NCBI GenBank assembly: GCA_964023275.1 | Contig: OZ029914.1 | Location: 17,134,049-17,198,048, forward strand | Source: Norana najaformis | Lineage: Eukaryota; Annelida; Clitellata; Crassiclitellata; Hormogastridae | Reading direction: 5' to 3' | DNA length: 64,000 nucleotides | Shown here: positions 21,695-34,349 of the stretch, one piece after another | Position numbering within the stretch: the stretch's first letter is position 1 | How the letters are laid out: every line of letters starts with the position of its first letter | Translations under genes and position numbers: made by a program | Notes under the pieces: generated by a model | What the model saw: only the letters and a program-made list of their open reading frames with translations | Database searches by the model: none | What the model was told of the DNA's origin: nothing

Positions 21695-22621
21695 AATGTG
21701 CTGGCCAACTGTGTGATGCTACACAAATTTACAGTTGAATAGCAATGATGACATGATATTGAAACAAATCCTAAATATTACGTCTACTTCTATGGCTTTT
21801 CTAGTCATCTGAGCATCATTTGCTTACTACTGAACTTTTTGTGCTCAGTGAACTTCACACCACGTAGGCTAGCGTAGTCAGTGCTTTTGTATGGGACTTA
21901 AAAGTCGCTATATTAAGTGTCTAGATATATACATGCATTTATATGCCTGTGAATTAAAAACATAGAACTAGAGTTATCGCTCAGCTGATATGTTTTTGTG
22001 TGTAATGTGTTCGCGTAGTTATTATGGTGTAATCTAAATGGGTAATGTAGTCTAACCAAACATTTATGTAGCGTCTGTGCACGGATTGTTGATAATCAAA
22101 ATCCGGTGCTAAGTAAATTAGTTTAAAATGCAAGCTCGGCATGCAAGCATCTTATTTGAGTTTTAAGTGGCCGGCATTGACTCTTACGACGTCCACGACA
22201 GCCTGCTATAGTATAATATAAATTCTATAAATTTGTGTAGATTGTGTCGAATCTGCTTGCATACTTCAGTTGCTAAAATGTGATGTGATGCACTATAGAG
22301 TAAAGAAGACAATTTACAAGGCACAGTTCAATAGTTAAACCATTTCAAAAGTGTTTCAGAGAGTCATAAGAAGCAAATGCGTGTAAGCCGTCATATTATT
22401 ACAACAATAGAAAAAATACCCTAAACCGAGCGAGAAATACAACAATCATTCGTGCAGGAACATATGAGAAATATCATGATAGCAGTAGAACTAAACTGTC
22501 TTAAAAGCTTATAAAAGCGCAATATAAACCAGTGGCTAATGCACAGAGCCGTAAAGAACGTACGCAACTATTACGCTTAGCGGACTGAAGCTTTTCTAAT
22601 GTAGGTTACTTATATGTATGA

Positions 22622-22690
22622 GGAGATTTAATATAGCGCCTTTTAAGTACCTCACGAATGCTCTGCACACGCAGTATGAAAAATGTTGAA
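22622..22690 (-). mobile_element. LINE-C 3' end fragment
   Basis: Contains TATAGCGCCTTTTAAGTACC then TCACGAATGCTCTG, the same design as 28,186-28,225. Short and old. Confidence 0.45.
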
Positions 22691-23144
22691 CAGAGTCGAA
22701 TGCATGAGTACGTGTATAAAATGGAAGACTGTTCCAAAAAGGTCAAACGCAGGAGAAGGCACAATTGATGTGTGGAAGGGCGATGCCTGCACTTCCTCGC
22801 TGGCAGCAGAGCGCTGCTTGTTTTCTCAGTATCAACTATCACTTCGTCAATAACTGAAAACCTGGATCCGGCCTGTGAAAGTCCAGTTTCATTATCGTAA
22901 TGTGGCAATAACAATAATTTGAAGTCACACAGTTAGCTTCGACCTAACGATATGATATTTGTTAGGAAAGGCATTTCCTAATTGATTAGCACACATGGAA
23001 TAATGGCCGTATCGATAAGTCAATATTTACTCGAGATGTTTGCACTGCGTCGTGCAAAAAGTTGCTTTTTTCTCGATAGAAAACACTGCCGGCCAGCAGA
23101 GCAAACATCGCATGAAGTATTGGATGGAACGGCGGACATGAAGA

Positions 23145-23545
23145 TATTATTAGTCCAACTAGAACAGCAGAACAATATTAGCTCAAACAGAACAATTCAA
23201 TAGTCATTAGCCAAAATAGAATACTAAAATAGTAAATCCAAACAGTATTTAGTCAAATAGAATGCTAGAACAAATAACTCCAAAGAGAATACTAGAACAG
23301 AACTTAATCCCCCTTAGAATTCTGAAAATTATTATTCAAAATAGAAGTGTAGAATAATATTAGCTCAAACTGACTTGTAGACCAGTATATATTAGCCCAA
23401 CTAACATACTGTAACAGTATTAGCCAAATTCATGTACTGGAATAGTATTAGCCAAACTAACATACTGGAGAAGTATTACTCAAGCTAACCTACTGGGACA
23501 GTATTAGCCTAAATAGAATACTAAACAGTCTTAGCCCTAAAAGAA
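23145..23545. repeat. Degenerate ~30-bp tandem repeat
   Basis: About a dozen decayed units of the type TAGAATACTRGAACAGTATT followed by AGCCAAA. Unit length and sequence drift along the array. Confidence 0.7.
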
Positions 23546-23814
23546 CAAGTGACGATCGCACGCATGAAGGCTATTATAGGTACTACATGATCGTATTCTA
23601 AAAGGTATTGTTTGATCGTATTCTCGAGTTAGAGTCAGGTATTCTTAAAATTTTCAATTTGTTTCCAAATAACAAGCAAATCTTTAGAAATGAAGCCATA
23701 GAAAAGGAGGAAGCAAAACAGTTCAATAAACATATAGATCATCTTTTGAAGGCAGATCTAACTTTCGTTTCAAACCTACATAGGCCCTATATAGGCACTA
23801 AGATTACCTCACGA

Positions 23815-24110
23815 AGTATGTATGTATTTATGTAAGTAAGTCAGTCACTAAATATCTATGCATATATTCAAGTAAGTTAGTCAGTAAGTATGTATTACTG
23901 TATGTGTTTATTACTGTATGTATGCATTACTGTATGTATTACTGTATGTATGCATGTATGTATTTATGTATGCAAGCAGGTATGTTTGCTTGAAAATATG
24001 TATATACGCATTTATGTAAGTATGCATTTATGTATGTATGCAATTTTGTATGTATCTTTGTATGTAATTATGCATTTATGATATATTAATGTATGTTCGC
24101 ATGCATGCAT
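23815..24110. repeat. Degenerate (TATG)n array
   Basis: Imperfect TATG/TGTA units with short interruptions. Its Tyr/Val/Cys-rich frames are not genes. Confidence 0.85.
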
Positions 24111-24399
24111 GACGTTCATGTACCTTATATATCGTGTCACTAAGATTAGCTCACGACGTTAATCGCAGTGACAGTCATCAAGGTCAGTCGGTTGTCGGAT
24201 GTTTAAATAGTTTGTACCTTACAATCATATCTTGTCTTCGTATTCATTTGCAGTCGCTTCAGCGTCGAGACAGTCAGTCAAAAGCGCGTGGATCAGCGCC
24301 TGTTTATATAAAAGCTAAAGCAGGACTTGGATGTCGTATTAATGGCTAAGGAGCAAGTGCAATGCATCCTAATTTCGCTGAAAGATGGCTGTTCGTCGC

Positions 24400-25070
24400 C
24401 TTGGTTCCGTTGAGACCGACTGACATCTGACTTCTATATAGGACTGAGCTTCCGTTATGCGAGAGTTAAGTGGACATTGATGGATGAATGGCGAGCCAGA
24501 ACGAACAGCGCAAACCGAAGGTGGCGAACGTAGTGTATGAGCCGTGCTGACATCTGCCGTAAAGAAGACGAATTGCCTGCCCAAGCAGGCAGAGGGATCG
24601 CTCGGTCACTGATGGTATTCGGGAGACGACGCCGGCGGAAGAGGAATTAGTTTAAGGAACACCGTCGCCGAAATATCGCTACATGTTGCTCTTCTAGTCT
24701 CGCGACGACGAGACGTACAGCGAGGTTTCAATGCGACAGAAATGAGAGACGACGAGAGTATATTTCTCGTTGGCAATTTTCTAAGGCGACACCTAAAGGT
24801 CGGTTTTATAATCGTATCACGTCCGTGGAAGATTCTTTAATGCAACTCTTTGCGGGCGACTACCAACCACACAGCCATGGTAACAAGTCTGTCACATAAC
24901 ACGTAACAGACACACACAAACATACACACACATATAAACACACCCACACACACAACCACACACTGTCAGCTGTTGACTGTTGATGGGATTTCGTAAGGCC
25001 GCCAATGTGTTCGTGAGAGATACAACCAGTAGAGACCTCACGGCTCAAAAAGTATTATCGGCCCATCTTA
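24400..25070. other. Unique sequence with (CA)n tract
   Basis: CpG-rich unique sequence at about 24,400-24,860, then a CA-rich tract at 24,905-24,962. No gene recognised. Confidence 0.5.
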
Positions 25071-25295
25071 AGACGCACCTTTTTAGAACTGCTAGATAGT
25101 CATGCCGCAGCATCTTTGTGAGGTTGTAAAAATGCGCTATATAAGTTCTCGGAAGATACATGCGTACATAGATACCTAATCCACCTGCGCCAGCATCGTT
25201 CCACAACAGATGATCTTGTCGTTCTTCTAGAGCAATACTTAAGCATCACTTAGCTGTTTGACAGGCTCTTTAAAACGATATGCATTAACAAGCGC
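25070..25295 (+). mobile_element. LINE-C 3' end, plus copy
   Basis: Begins with a LINE C-terminal signature (HLKTHLFRTAR-like frame near 25,075-25,100). It runs through ATGCGCTATATAAGTTCTC to CTCTTTAAAACGATATGC. It is the inverted counterpart of 28,045-28,234 over its whole length, about 2.9 kb away. Confidence 0.75.
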
Positions 25296-26484
25296 CATAA
25301 CAATCAGCATCATTATTATAACGACAACGACGACAACAATAGATTAGATTAGATTAGAATAGTCCTGTTTTTAGCGGACATCTCTTTATGAGTCACACCC
25401 GTAGACAGCTTGAGTGCTAGAGGCAAATGAATGAAAACATACAACTTAGTTGTATTCATAGACCCAATTATATATGTCGGCAGTTTCGTTCGGATTCATG
25501 GCAAAAAACCAAAAAAACATTAAAACACTCGGAAGAAGACGACTACGAATGCAGAGCCGATAACTATACTCAGATACCTCATCTTATGCTATAGTCTGGA
25601 GCTTTAGCTAAACGTAAGTCCGCCGTTCTGTTACATGTCGTCATGTCCAGCATGCTTTTAAGTACTGGTCCAAAGTCCCTTGCATACTGACTGCTTGGTC
25701 CAGTTAGAAACATCCACGATGCACCAGCATAGATAGGCTTCCAACACTATTGTGAGGAACTCATAAAGCACTATGCTAAATGTTTGTACAACTAACCATT
25801 GTACCTACAATGCCCTACCCTGAATACGGTGGCGTAGTGGCATACGTAATATGACTTGGCGTTCAACCCCGAACGCTAGGGTGGAAGGGGTGAAAGAGCC
25901 TTCAGTCACGTAACTCGTAAATAAAGTCTGTCCGCATTTGAAAAAGCTTTTCCTACCTTTTGCGTGCGCTTTTGCCGAGTCATCATTTATGTTGCTTGTG
26001 CGTGCAAGATATGTTAAGGTAACACAATTGCTTATTCGTCTTTATAGAATCTCCTCTATAAACGCATAGCTTTCTCCAGAATTAATCTAAAAATAGCACA
26101 CCTTTTTGACCACTCAACCCTTTTGCCACTCAACTCGCCAGAGTTTATGTATGTATGTGTGTTTCTGCATGTTAGTTTGTATGTACATGTAAGTAGGTCC
26201 TTTAGGATTTACAAGCCAGCAAACAGGATCTGAAATGATGTGTTTTTTGATGGAACAATCGATGATAGGGAATTACGGCTCTGTAGCCATTGAAGTACGA
26301 GGTTATTAAGATTTGCCTCATAGTAGTACGCATTCGCCGACTAACTATTCTTATGCAAAACGACCTTTGGAGACAAAAGATAGAGGCGGCCAGGTGACGA
26401 TTGTCTTGAACAGCAGCAGCAACAATAGAAAAAGTTAATGACCTTATTTTCTCCTTCCTCTTGTCGTACTTCTACTCTCATTTA

Positions 26485-26653
26485 TGGGCACGTTAGCCTC
26501 TTGGTTAGAGCGATCGGCTTCTAAATCGGAGACTACGGGGTGCGACCTTCCCCTAAGAGGTTAGTGTGTAGCTGCATGTCACTCATATATGCTCAGCGCC
26601 ATCGATTGATGCTTTCATTAGATTGTGGCGCTTAGCAAATGCAGAAATAATTA
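26485..26653 (+). mobile_element. SINE family 1 (tRNA-derived), plus copy
   Basis: tRNA-like head GTTAGCCTCTTGGTTAGAGC with an anticodon-arm-like CGGCTTCTAAATCGG and a B-box-like GGGGTGCGACC. It is followed by GCTCAGCGCCATCGATTGAT and the tail GTGGCGCTTAGCAAATGCAG. Matches the minus copy at 14.8 kb. Confidence 0.82.
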
Positions 26654-26699
26654 TTCATTGTAAGCTCTTCCAAGTCTCAGCGATTGCATTTTAGTCTTT

Positions 26700-27300
26700 T
26701 TTCTGGAACAATATTTATCATCTTCTGTTTTGCCAATTTACCTGCAATTTCTGCCTTCCGTTTCTCGTTCTGTTGTTAATACTCGTTCTCTTTCTCCTCA
26801 TCATCCTACATTTTACTTCAATTATAATTATTTATAGAAGTATGGAAGTTATTCAGGAGTTATTCTCGATCACTCTTAAACTCAGTTTTCTCCACGAGCA
26901 CTGTTTCCTTCTGATTAACTTATTCTTTTTGTATCGTATGCCATTGTTTTCTTTTCCTTAACAATCCTTTTCCTTCTCCAAGTTCTTTGAATTGCGTTCA
27001 GTCTCAGGCTTCATTCACTTTTCTTCTCCATCAACTTATTCAATTCCATCTTCTCCTCTTACTCTTCTTCGTTTGTGTTTCTACTTTGTCCGTCCACCAC
27101 TCCTACTCGTCGTCTTACTCCATCCTCTCCTCTTTTCCATTATGTCACCAGTTTCTTTCCCACTTTGTGTTTCAATTCCTCTCAATTTCTTTTATCGAAC
27201 GTAATTCTTTTACATTAGTGCTGTTCCATCGTAAATGTATTAGTCGATTTATGGAGCGTAGGAGCCGCAACTGCCTCTCGGCTTCCAATTGAATCTCGTT
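26700..27300. other. Pyrimidine-rich unique sequence
   Basis: TTC/TCT-rich stretch with overlapping open frames lacking any recognisable motif. Not called a gene. Confidence 0.5.
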
Positions 27301-27412
27301 AAATCGATCGACCCCCATCAACAGACAGCACATCTTATTCTGCAAGGAATCTGATATTTCAGACTATTGTGAAGGTTCGACACATGGTTCTCTGTTAAGT
27401 AAAAAATTAAAA

Positions 27413-27449
27413 CAAGCAGCAGCAACAAGAACAATAATAATAAAATTAA

Positions 27450-27480
<31 letters not shown>

Positions 27481-27680
27481 AGTTCGGATTTGTATATCTG
27501 CTTTACGGATATTTGAAGTCTGTTTTCTTGCGAAAGCGTGGTTCTATTCTCGATGTTTGTTCGCCTTTTTCGGAATTTATCCATACTTCTGATTCAACGT
27601 TTGCCGTCACGCACGCACTCCCCATAACAACAACAACAACAACAACAACGACAATAACAATAACAATAAAACTAATAACA
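27413..27680. repeat. (TAA)n and (CAA)n microsatellites
   Basis: ATAATAATA-type run at about 27,430-27,481 and CAACAACAA/ACAATAACA run at about 27,627-27,670. Confidence 0.9.
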
Positions 27681-27768
27681 TATGTTGGCCTTTGACCTCT
27701 GAAATCCTCACCAATGTCGCTGCGGGGATTTGGTTGGCACTGATGGTCACCATGGCCTCGTTTGTAAA

Positions 27769-28450
27769 TTAGCTTTCGGGCGATTCCTTCGTCATTACTC
27801 CACCAATGACATAATCTTGCGCAGCCTTACAGAAAGCTGTTGTTCCAAGCACTAAGAAATCAACAGGCTTGTTTCGCTGTAATGGCAAGAGACCAGACGG
27901 GGTTACGATGTTTACTTGGGTGGCGGGTAAATACCTGCCCTGGGATGCCACAGCTATAAACACTTATGCAGCATCTACATCACCCACAGAGCAAATTCAG
28001 CAGAACAGGCTGCCATACATAAAACCGTAAAATATTCATGGTATACATATCATTTTAAAGAGCCTCTCAAATTGCTAAGTGATGCTTAAGTACTGTTCTA
28101 GAAGAAGGACAATTTCATCTGTTGTGGAACGATGCTGGCAAAGGTGGATGAGGTATCTACGTATGCATGTATCCTGCAAGAACTTAAATAGCGCATTTTA
28201 AGAACCTCACAGAGATGCTGTGGCATGACATATCTACACATCTTTCCCTACACATGTTTTCCCACATATAGCCTTCGAAACACTGGGCCTAATTAATTCA
28301 TCCGTGAGGTTGGCCGTCGCCTTCCGACCATCTCTACAGAGCCACGTTGGTTCGCTTTCCTGTTTCAGCAGCTTTCCATCTGTATCCAGCGCTACAACGC
28401 CATTGCTTTTCGTGGCACGTTTTCCGATGTTTCTGAGAACGAGGCCTGAT
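27769..28450 (+). mobile_element. Retroelement C-terminal domain, degraded copy 2, with nested insertion
   Basis: Plus-strand relics show GKRPDGVTMFTW near 27,890, W-x-A-GKYLPWDAT, an AAIHKTVKYSW segment ending near 28,041, and after the insertion FETLG (about 28,275) and QQLSICIQRYNAIAFRGTF ending near 28,448. It is the same domain as copies 1 and 3. A LINE-C 3' end (28,045-28,234) interrupts it. Old and broken. Confidence 0.7.
28045..28234 (-). mobile_element. LINE-C 3' end nested in retroelement copy 2
   Basis: Reverse complement of 25,080-25,290 (TTTTAAAGAGCCT, GTGATGCTTAAGTA, CATCTGTTGTGGAACGATGC). A possible 7-bp target duplication, ACATATC, is at 28,045-28,051 and 28,228-28,234. Confidence 0.7.
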
Positions 28451-28679
28451 TTTCCAGATACCGTTTGTCAGCTTCTAGCATAATTTTTTTTGTTTGGCAA
28501 AACACAATAATGACAGGAAAACTATTTCCCTCCATCAGCGCTTATCTATGGCCGTCCAGAGCTTCGATCCGGGCGCTTTTTGCAGCACTTTCCCCATCAG
28601 CGAAGATTAGCTTTCCCAGAATAACTTTCAGCTAATTTTGTAATCCTGAGAGATCGTATGTACTCGGGTAAAAATAATA

Positions 28680-28985
28680 GCAAGTAACTTATATAGCGCC
28701 AGTGTGTCATGCACAAGGCATCAACCAATGACGCATCAAAGCCAAACCGCTATCAGGTCAATATCCAGAAGATCAGTCCATTAAGACAGAGAGGCTACCT
28801 GTGGAGGACAAGCAATTTGAAAAAGGCAAGTCCCAATTTGACAACGAAATAACAGAAGCGACTGAGCAGGACAAACAAATACAGGAAGAGAGTTCCAAAA
28901 TATAGGTCCAGCAACGGAAATAACCCGTTCAACAAGAATAGTTCTAGTTTTAGATATAACCAAAGAGTGAAACGAAATGACTCAC
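28680..28985 (-). mobile_element. LINE-B 3' end, copy 1
   Basis: The minus frame reads VISKTRTILVERVISVAGPI then FWNSLPVF, the conserved tail of LINE-B proteins, followed by a 3' UTR with CTGATCTTCTGGATATTGAC and TATATAAGTTACTTGC-type end sequence. Confidence 0.8.
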
Positions 28986-29189
28986 AGGCAATTAGGTGAC
29001 CTATATTTTACTGCAGTGGCACCTTGACCCTAATTCAGATGGTGTCTTGCATTAATTTCATAATGAACCTTGGCCCAATTTAGATGGCTAATCTGAGTAG
29101 ATATTTCAAGCAGAACCATGTTCTAACTTAAACGACCACTCAGTGTTACGACAATTATCTGATCCATCATACGAACTCACCATCACTTC

Positions 29190-29640
<451 letters not shown>

Positions 29641-30139
29641 CGTCCTTCAAATCACCTCTGTTTTTATCCCACTGGATACCCTACTAGCAGTTTATCTTGG
29701 TCATAATCCACGCGAGCTGATGAGTACTGAAGCCAACAAAGCGTATCTATCTCGTGCCAATCTTGCTAACACTTGAAGACAGCAGCCACGGAGTTTATCA
29801 ATTACGTCACTAAGCAGTCATCACGTCCCCTAGAAAACGAAACGTTCTCTTCTGTCAATCTACGTGTTGCTCGTAATCTCATTATCGTCCTCAAAGTCCA
29901 TTCAGGTCGGATCTCCCAAAAGAGTCCGAAGCGCAAAGGAGGCAATCGATTGACGGGTCCGTCGCCAGGGTGCGCGCGCCGCTCAATTATTTATCATCGC
30001 TGACTCCGCTGCGAGCATTTGGGAAAAGCGCTTAACGCTGTTCCTCAGAAGCCAGCAAGAGTCGACTGAACGTCTTTCCTGCATGGTGTCTACACTCTGT
30101 CGAACAGCGCTGGAGATAATACCACTGAACGTTTTACGG

Positions 30140-30450
30140 CCCTGTCTGTCTGTCTGTCTGTCTGCATGTATGTATATATGTCTGTCTTTAGGCCTTATGT
30201 ATGTATGTCTGTATCTCTTTATGTCTTTCTCTCCATCTCTGTCTGTCTGTTTTTCTGTCTGTCTATAGGCCTTATGTATGTATGTCTCCATGTCTTTATG
30301 TCTTCCTCTCCATCTCTGTATTTCTGTCTGTCTGTCTATGTCTGTTTGCTTGTCGGCATATTTCTCTTCATCTCTTTCTATCTCTCTCTTTCCCTTCTCC
30401 ACTTCCTCTCGCCCTCCCTCCATCTCACCCACTATCTATCTCTCTCTAGA
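30140..30450. repeat. TGTC/TATG/TCTC compound repeat with ~85-bp units
   Basis: The block TAGGCCTTATGTATGTATGT plus CTTTATGTCTT...CCATCTCTG occurs twice, at about 30,188 and 30,267. It is embedded in TGTC and pyrimidine-rich sequence. Confidence 0.85.
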
Positions 30451-30937
30451 TCGCCATCTAACGAGTAGGTAGTAAATTTAACAGAATGTCCGTCGTTGGC
30501 TTTTGACTATGCATACAGTTTCGCGAACTTGCCGCGCAAGGGTCGACTATGGAGCTCTTGTTTATTTACGACAGACGTCATCGAGAAAGCGAGAACGAAT
30601 CGACGAAGTGGAAAGAGAAGAAAAAATACGAGCGATGGAGATCCGTGCAAGAGGCAGAAATGCACCAAAGCCATCCGTGGTCTCAAACTGATATGTGTCG
30701 TTTGTTGGCGAGTGATTTATGTAGCGCCCAGGGTTTGTTTAAGTTGAAATCACGGCACTCGTGATATATAGGCACTACTCTCCAATTGATTTGATTTAGT
30801 GCAATCTCTGCTCAGGACGCAGCTCTTCTGCGCTGCTGGGAAGTTTCGAGATTTTCATTTACTTAGTCCCACATTTACTCTGCATACATTACAACCATAT
30901 ATGCTACCATTTACTCGTTCTCGACCTTCTTTGTATG

Positions 30938-31311
30938 TTGTATATGTATGTATGTATGTGTGTGTGTATGTGCGTATGTATTTATGTTTATCTGTCTGTC
31001 TGTATGTGTGTATGTATGTATGTGTGTGTACGTGTATATGCATGCATGTATGTATGTGTGTGTACGTGTGTATGCGTGTATGTATGCATGTATGTATGTA
31101 TGTAAGTGTGTGTGTATGTATGTATGTTTATCTGTGTGTATGTGTTTATGTACGTATGTATATAAGTTCATATTTATTTTTGTATGTATGTGTGCATGCA
31201 TGTTTGTTTGCATGTGTATATGCAAGTACGTAAATATGTATGTATATGTGTATGTAGATATATATGTATATATGTATGTAGGGATGTATGTATGTGTGCA
31301 TATATGCATGT
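30938..31311. repeat. (TATG)n-type array
   Basis: Long imperfect TATG/TGTG array that ends exactly where the LTR-like element starts. Confidence 0.93.
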
Positions 31312-31784
31312 TGTTACAGCCGGCCTATGTGTAGGAACCGGATGGAAGGAGTGGTTGTAGAATGAGCCGTATCTTTGGGGCATGAACCGGGTCACCATAT
31401 AAACGGGAAAGATACATTAGTTCTGAGAGCTTGGATAGTTAAATTTAGGTAGAGTCAGACGTGACTCTGTTTTGATGTTAGTTGTGCCAACACCCCGTTT
31501 AGTTAAAGTATGTAAATGTCCTCGTCGTTTTTGTAACGTCATGTGGTGCAATGCAATGTGTCTAGAACTGAGACCTATGAACTAAACTGAGACCCATAAA
31601 CTAAACTGATGCCCCTGAACTCAATCGAGGGTTATGAACTGAAAGTTGTAAAACCGTTTCCTGGTACCGCCTAGCCTGACAGTATAAAAACTTAAAGCTT
31701 AATGAAGCCTGGCTGTATGGCTCAGATAAAGATAGCACCAGACGACAAATTCAATCTCTGCATGCAGCAATCTAATTTATAACA
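31312..31784 (+). mobile_element. Solo LTR-like element 1 (fossil)
   Basis: Starts TGTTACAG and probably ends ATAACA. It shares with the 35.3-kb element the order CCGGATG-AAGGAGTGGTTG, a TATAAA-type box, GAGCTTGG-TAGTTAA and GAGTC-ACGT-GACTCTG. No internal retroelement genes lie beside it, so it is a solo LTR. LTR superfamily not assigned. Flanked on the left by a TATG array. Confidence 0.55.
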
Positions 31785-31985
31785 TACATATGTATATCAT
31801 ATGCTTACAAATGTGCAGGCCTTCACATATATGTAATAAAATGCAACATATGCATGGAATTACGAACACCCATGGATAGAGATTTCATAAAATCTGTAAC
31901 ATTTATATCTGTTGCGATTACACGGAAATTTTTAGCACACTGGAAGCCAGGCAAGAGACGGAAGCGCTTAAATAACATTCTCTTG

Positions 31986-32315
31986 ACCCGACCCGACCCG
32001 ACCCGACCCGACCCGACCCGACCCGACCCGACCCGACCCGACCCGACCCGACCCGACCCGACCCGACCCGACCCGACCCGACCCGACCCGACCCGACCCG
32101 ACCCGACCCGACCCGACCCGACCCGACCCGACCCGACCCGACCCGACCCGACCCGACCCGACCCGACCCGACCCGACCCGACCCGACCCGACCCGACCCG
32201 ACCCGACCCGACCCGACCCGACCCGACCCGACCCGACCCGACCCGACCCGACCCGACCCGACCCGACCCGACCCGACCCGACCCGACCCGACCCGACCCG
32301 ACCCGACCTGACCTG
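31986..32315. repeat. (ACCCG)n pentanucleotide array
   Basis: 64 perfect ACCCG units (31,986-32,305) then two ACCTG units. The minus strand is GGGTC repeated, with G-triplets spaced by two bases. Stop-free on both strands; not a gene. Confidence 0.98.
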
Positions 32316-32524
32316 ACAAGTAAAGGCTTTAGCGGCAGAACTCTGAACCCGTGGAAACGTTTTGGTTTACTCTGACTGACGCAACTTAGAAACTTTTTTT
32401 ACTTCTCGATAATAAAACGTTGCCGAATCCTTTAATTTTGTAGGAAGCCCTTTAAAATAAACATGTAAAGGGATTTGGAATGACATCACCGTCTTCTGGT
32501 CGCCAGTGGGGTTTCGTGATTCAT

Positions 32525-32980
32525 GGAATTGCGTATGTATGTGTATATATCTATACATATACGTTTAAGTTTGTATATCTGTGTACCGACGTACATACGT
32601 ATGTATGTACTTATGTACAAATGTATGCATGCATGTAAGTATGTATGTATGCATGCATGTATGTACGAGTGTCTATCTGTCTATCTATATGTATGTATGT
32701 ATGTATTTATTTATGTTTATACTTATGTATGCATGTATTCATATGTGTATGTATATATGTGGGCATCTGCATGTATGTATGTATTTATTTATGTATGTAT
32801 TGTTTGCATATATATATGTATGTTTATATGCATATATGTATGTAAATATGTATGCACGTATATATGCATGTTTGTATGTATGTTTGTTTGTATGCAAATA
32901 TGTATGTATGTATATATGCATGTATGTATTTATGTATGTATGTATGTATGCATGTATTCGTGTGAAAATGCATGCATTAA
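32525..32980. repeat. (TATG)n-type array
   Basis: Imperfect TATG units with GCATGC and TATA variants. Confidence 0.93.
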
Positions 32981-33164
32981 TGTGTGTATCCTGTTATTTG
33001 GTGATAGATCTATGTATGGTCGTATACGTGTCTATATGGAGCTTGGTATTATTGGGCGCTGAGAGTCATGCGCCGCAGCTATTAGTCAAGTGCAGGACGA
33101 TGTCGCCGGCGCCGCCTTTGTATATTCAGTCAACAGCGCCGCACATCCATGTCGGCGTCCCTTG

Positions 33165-33560
33165 AACGAGAGGGAGGTAGCGACAGAGATAGGAAGAGAG
33201 ATGGGAAGAGAAAGAGAGAGGGAGAGGAGATGGGGAGATGGGTGGAAAAGCAGCAGGGGAGAAGTGAAGTGAGGGAGAGAGAAAAAGAGGGAGAGAGAGG
33301 GAGATAGATGTAGAATTTGGAAAGTGATAGGTAGGAGAGAGGTGAGGAGGGAGAGTGGAGAGAGGAAGAAAGTGGAGAGAGAGATGGGGAGAGAGAGGGA
33401 GAAATAAGGAGAGGGAAAAAGAGAGAAGAAGGGAGTGAGGGTTGGAAGTAGGAAGGGACGGAGGGGGAGATAGGGAAGGAGGGAGAAAGAGAAAGGGATA
33501 AACTAGAGAAAATAGAAATGAAGACTGGAGGATGGGAGAGGAGTAATGAAGGGAAAGATA
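33165..33560. repeat. ~400-bp purine-rich tract
   Basis: GAGA/GGGAGA-rich plus strand with few pyrimidines. Paired in opposite sense with the pyrimidine tract at 33,750. Confidence 0.92.
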
Positions 33561-33749
33561 TAGAGAGATGGGGCGTCATGCGAGCGTGGGAGGGGTCGGA
33601 GTGTCGCCCCAGTTGCAGGGAGAAAATATCACCAGATTAGCGAATGATTAATGACCGTTGCTGTTATCGGTACCTGATGTCCGGTGATGGACGCTAGCTG
33701 GACACGGAATTCCAAGCGTCGTCGCCCGTCCCAATGGACGCCATAAGTT

Positions 33750-34125
33750 GCTCGACCTCTCCCTTCTCTATCTCTCTCTCCTCTCTTTCTTTCTTTCACT
33801 CTCTTTTTCTGTCTCTTTATTCCTCTCTCTCCTCTCTATTTCTCTTTCTCTCTTTCTCTGTCTCTTTAATCCTCTCCCTCTCCTCTCTCTCTTTCTCCTC
33901 TGTCTCTTTTTCTCTCTTTCACTCTCTCTCACTCTCTCTCTCTTTCCCTCTCCTCTGTCTCCCCCTTTATTTCTCTCTCTATCCTCTCTATCTGTCTCTT
34001 TCTCTGTCTCTCTGTCTCTCTGTGTCTTTGTCTCTTTCTCCTCTATTTCTTTCTTTCCTTCTCTCTCTTCCTCTCTCTCCTCTCTGTCTGTCTGTCTGTC
34101 TCTTTATCTCCACCTTCTCTCTGTG
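33750..34125. repeat. ~375-bp pyrimidine-rich tract
   Basis: TCTCTC/CCTCTC-rich plus strand, ending with TGTC repeats. The 190 bp between it and the purine tract is CpG-rich unique sequence. Confidence 0.92.
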
Positions 34126-34349
34126 TTGCCCGATGATCAGCGACAGTCTATGGGCGCATGTCGGCGGCGTCGATTCGAAGAAGAACTGCACGGAGAGAAC
34201 AGAGACAGCCAGACAAAAGGACGTGACAGACGCGCACACAGACAGAAACAGACACAAGGACAAACTATAAGAAAGACAGCACAGATAGGCAGAATGACTG
34301 GCGGGCAGATCGATGAGCTAGACATCATTATATATATAAATAATATATA

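Noticed and set aside
31986-32315. ACCCG/GGGTC array as a telomere or interstitial telomeric repeat
   Set aside because: It is not a known animal telomere unit (TTAGGG, TTAGG, TCAGG) and is embedded in ordinary repeats.
30799-33062. Large Cys/Tyr/Val-rich and Pro-Asp-Arg-rich ORFs on both strands
   Set aside because: They arise wholly from TATG and ACCCG arrays, which are stop-free by composition.
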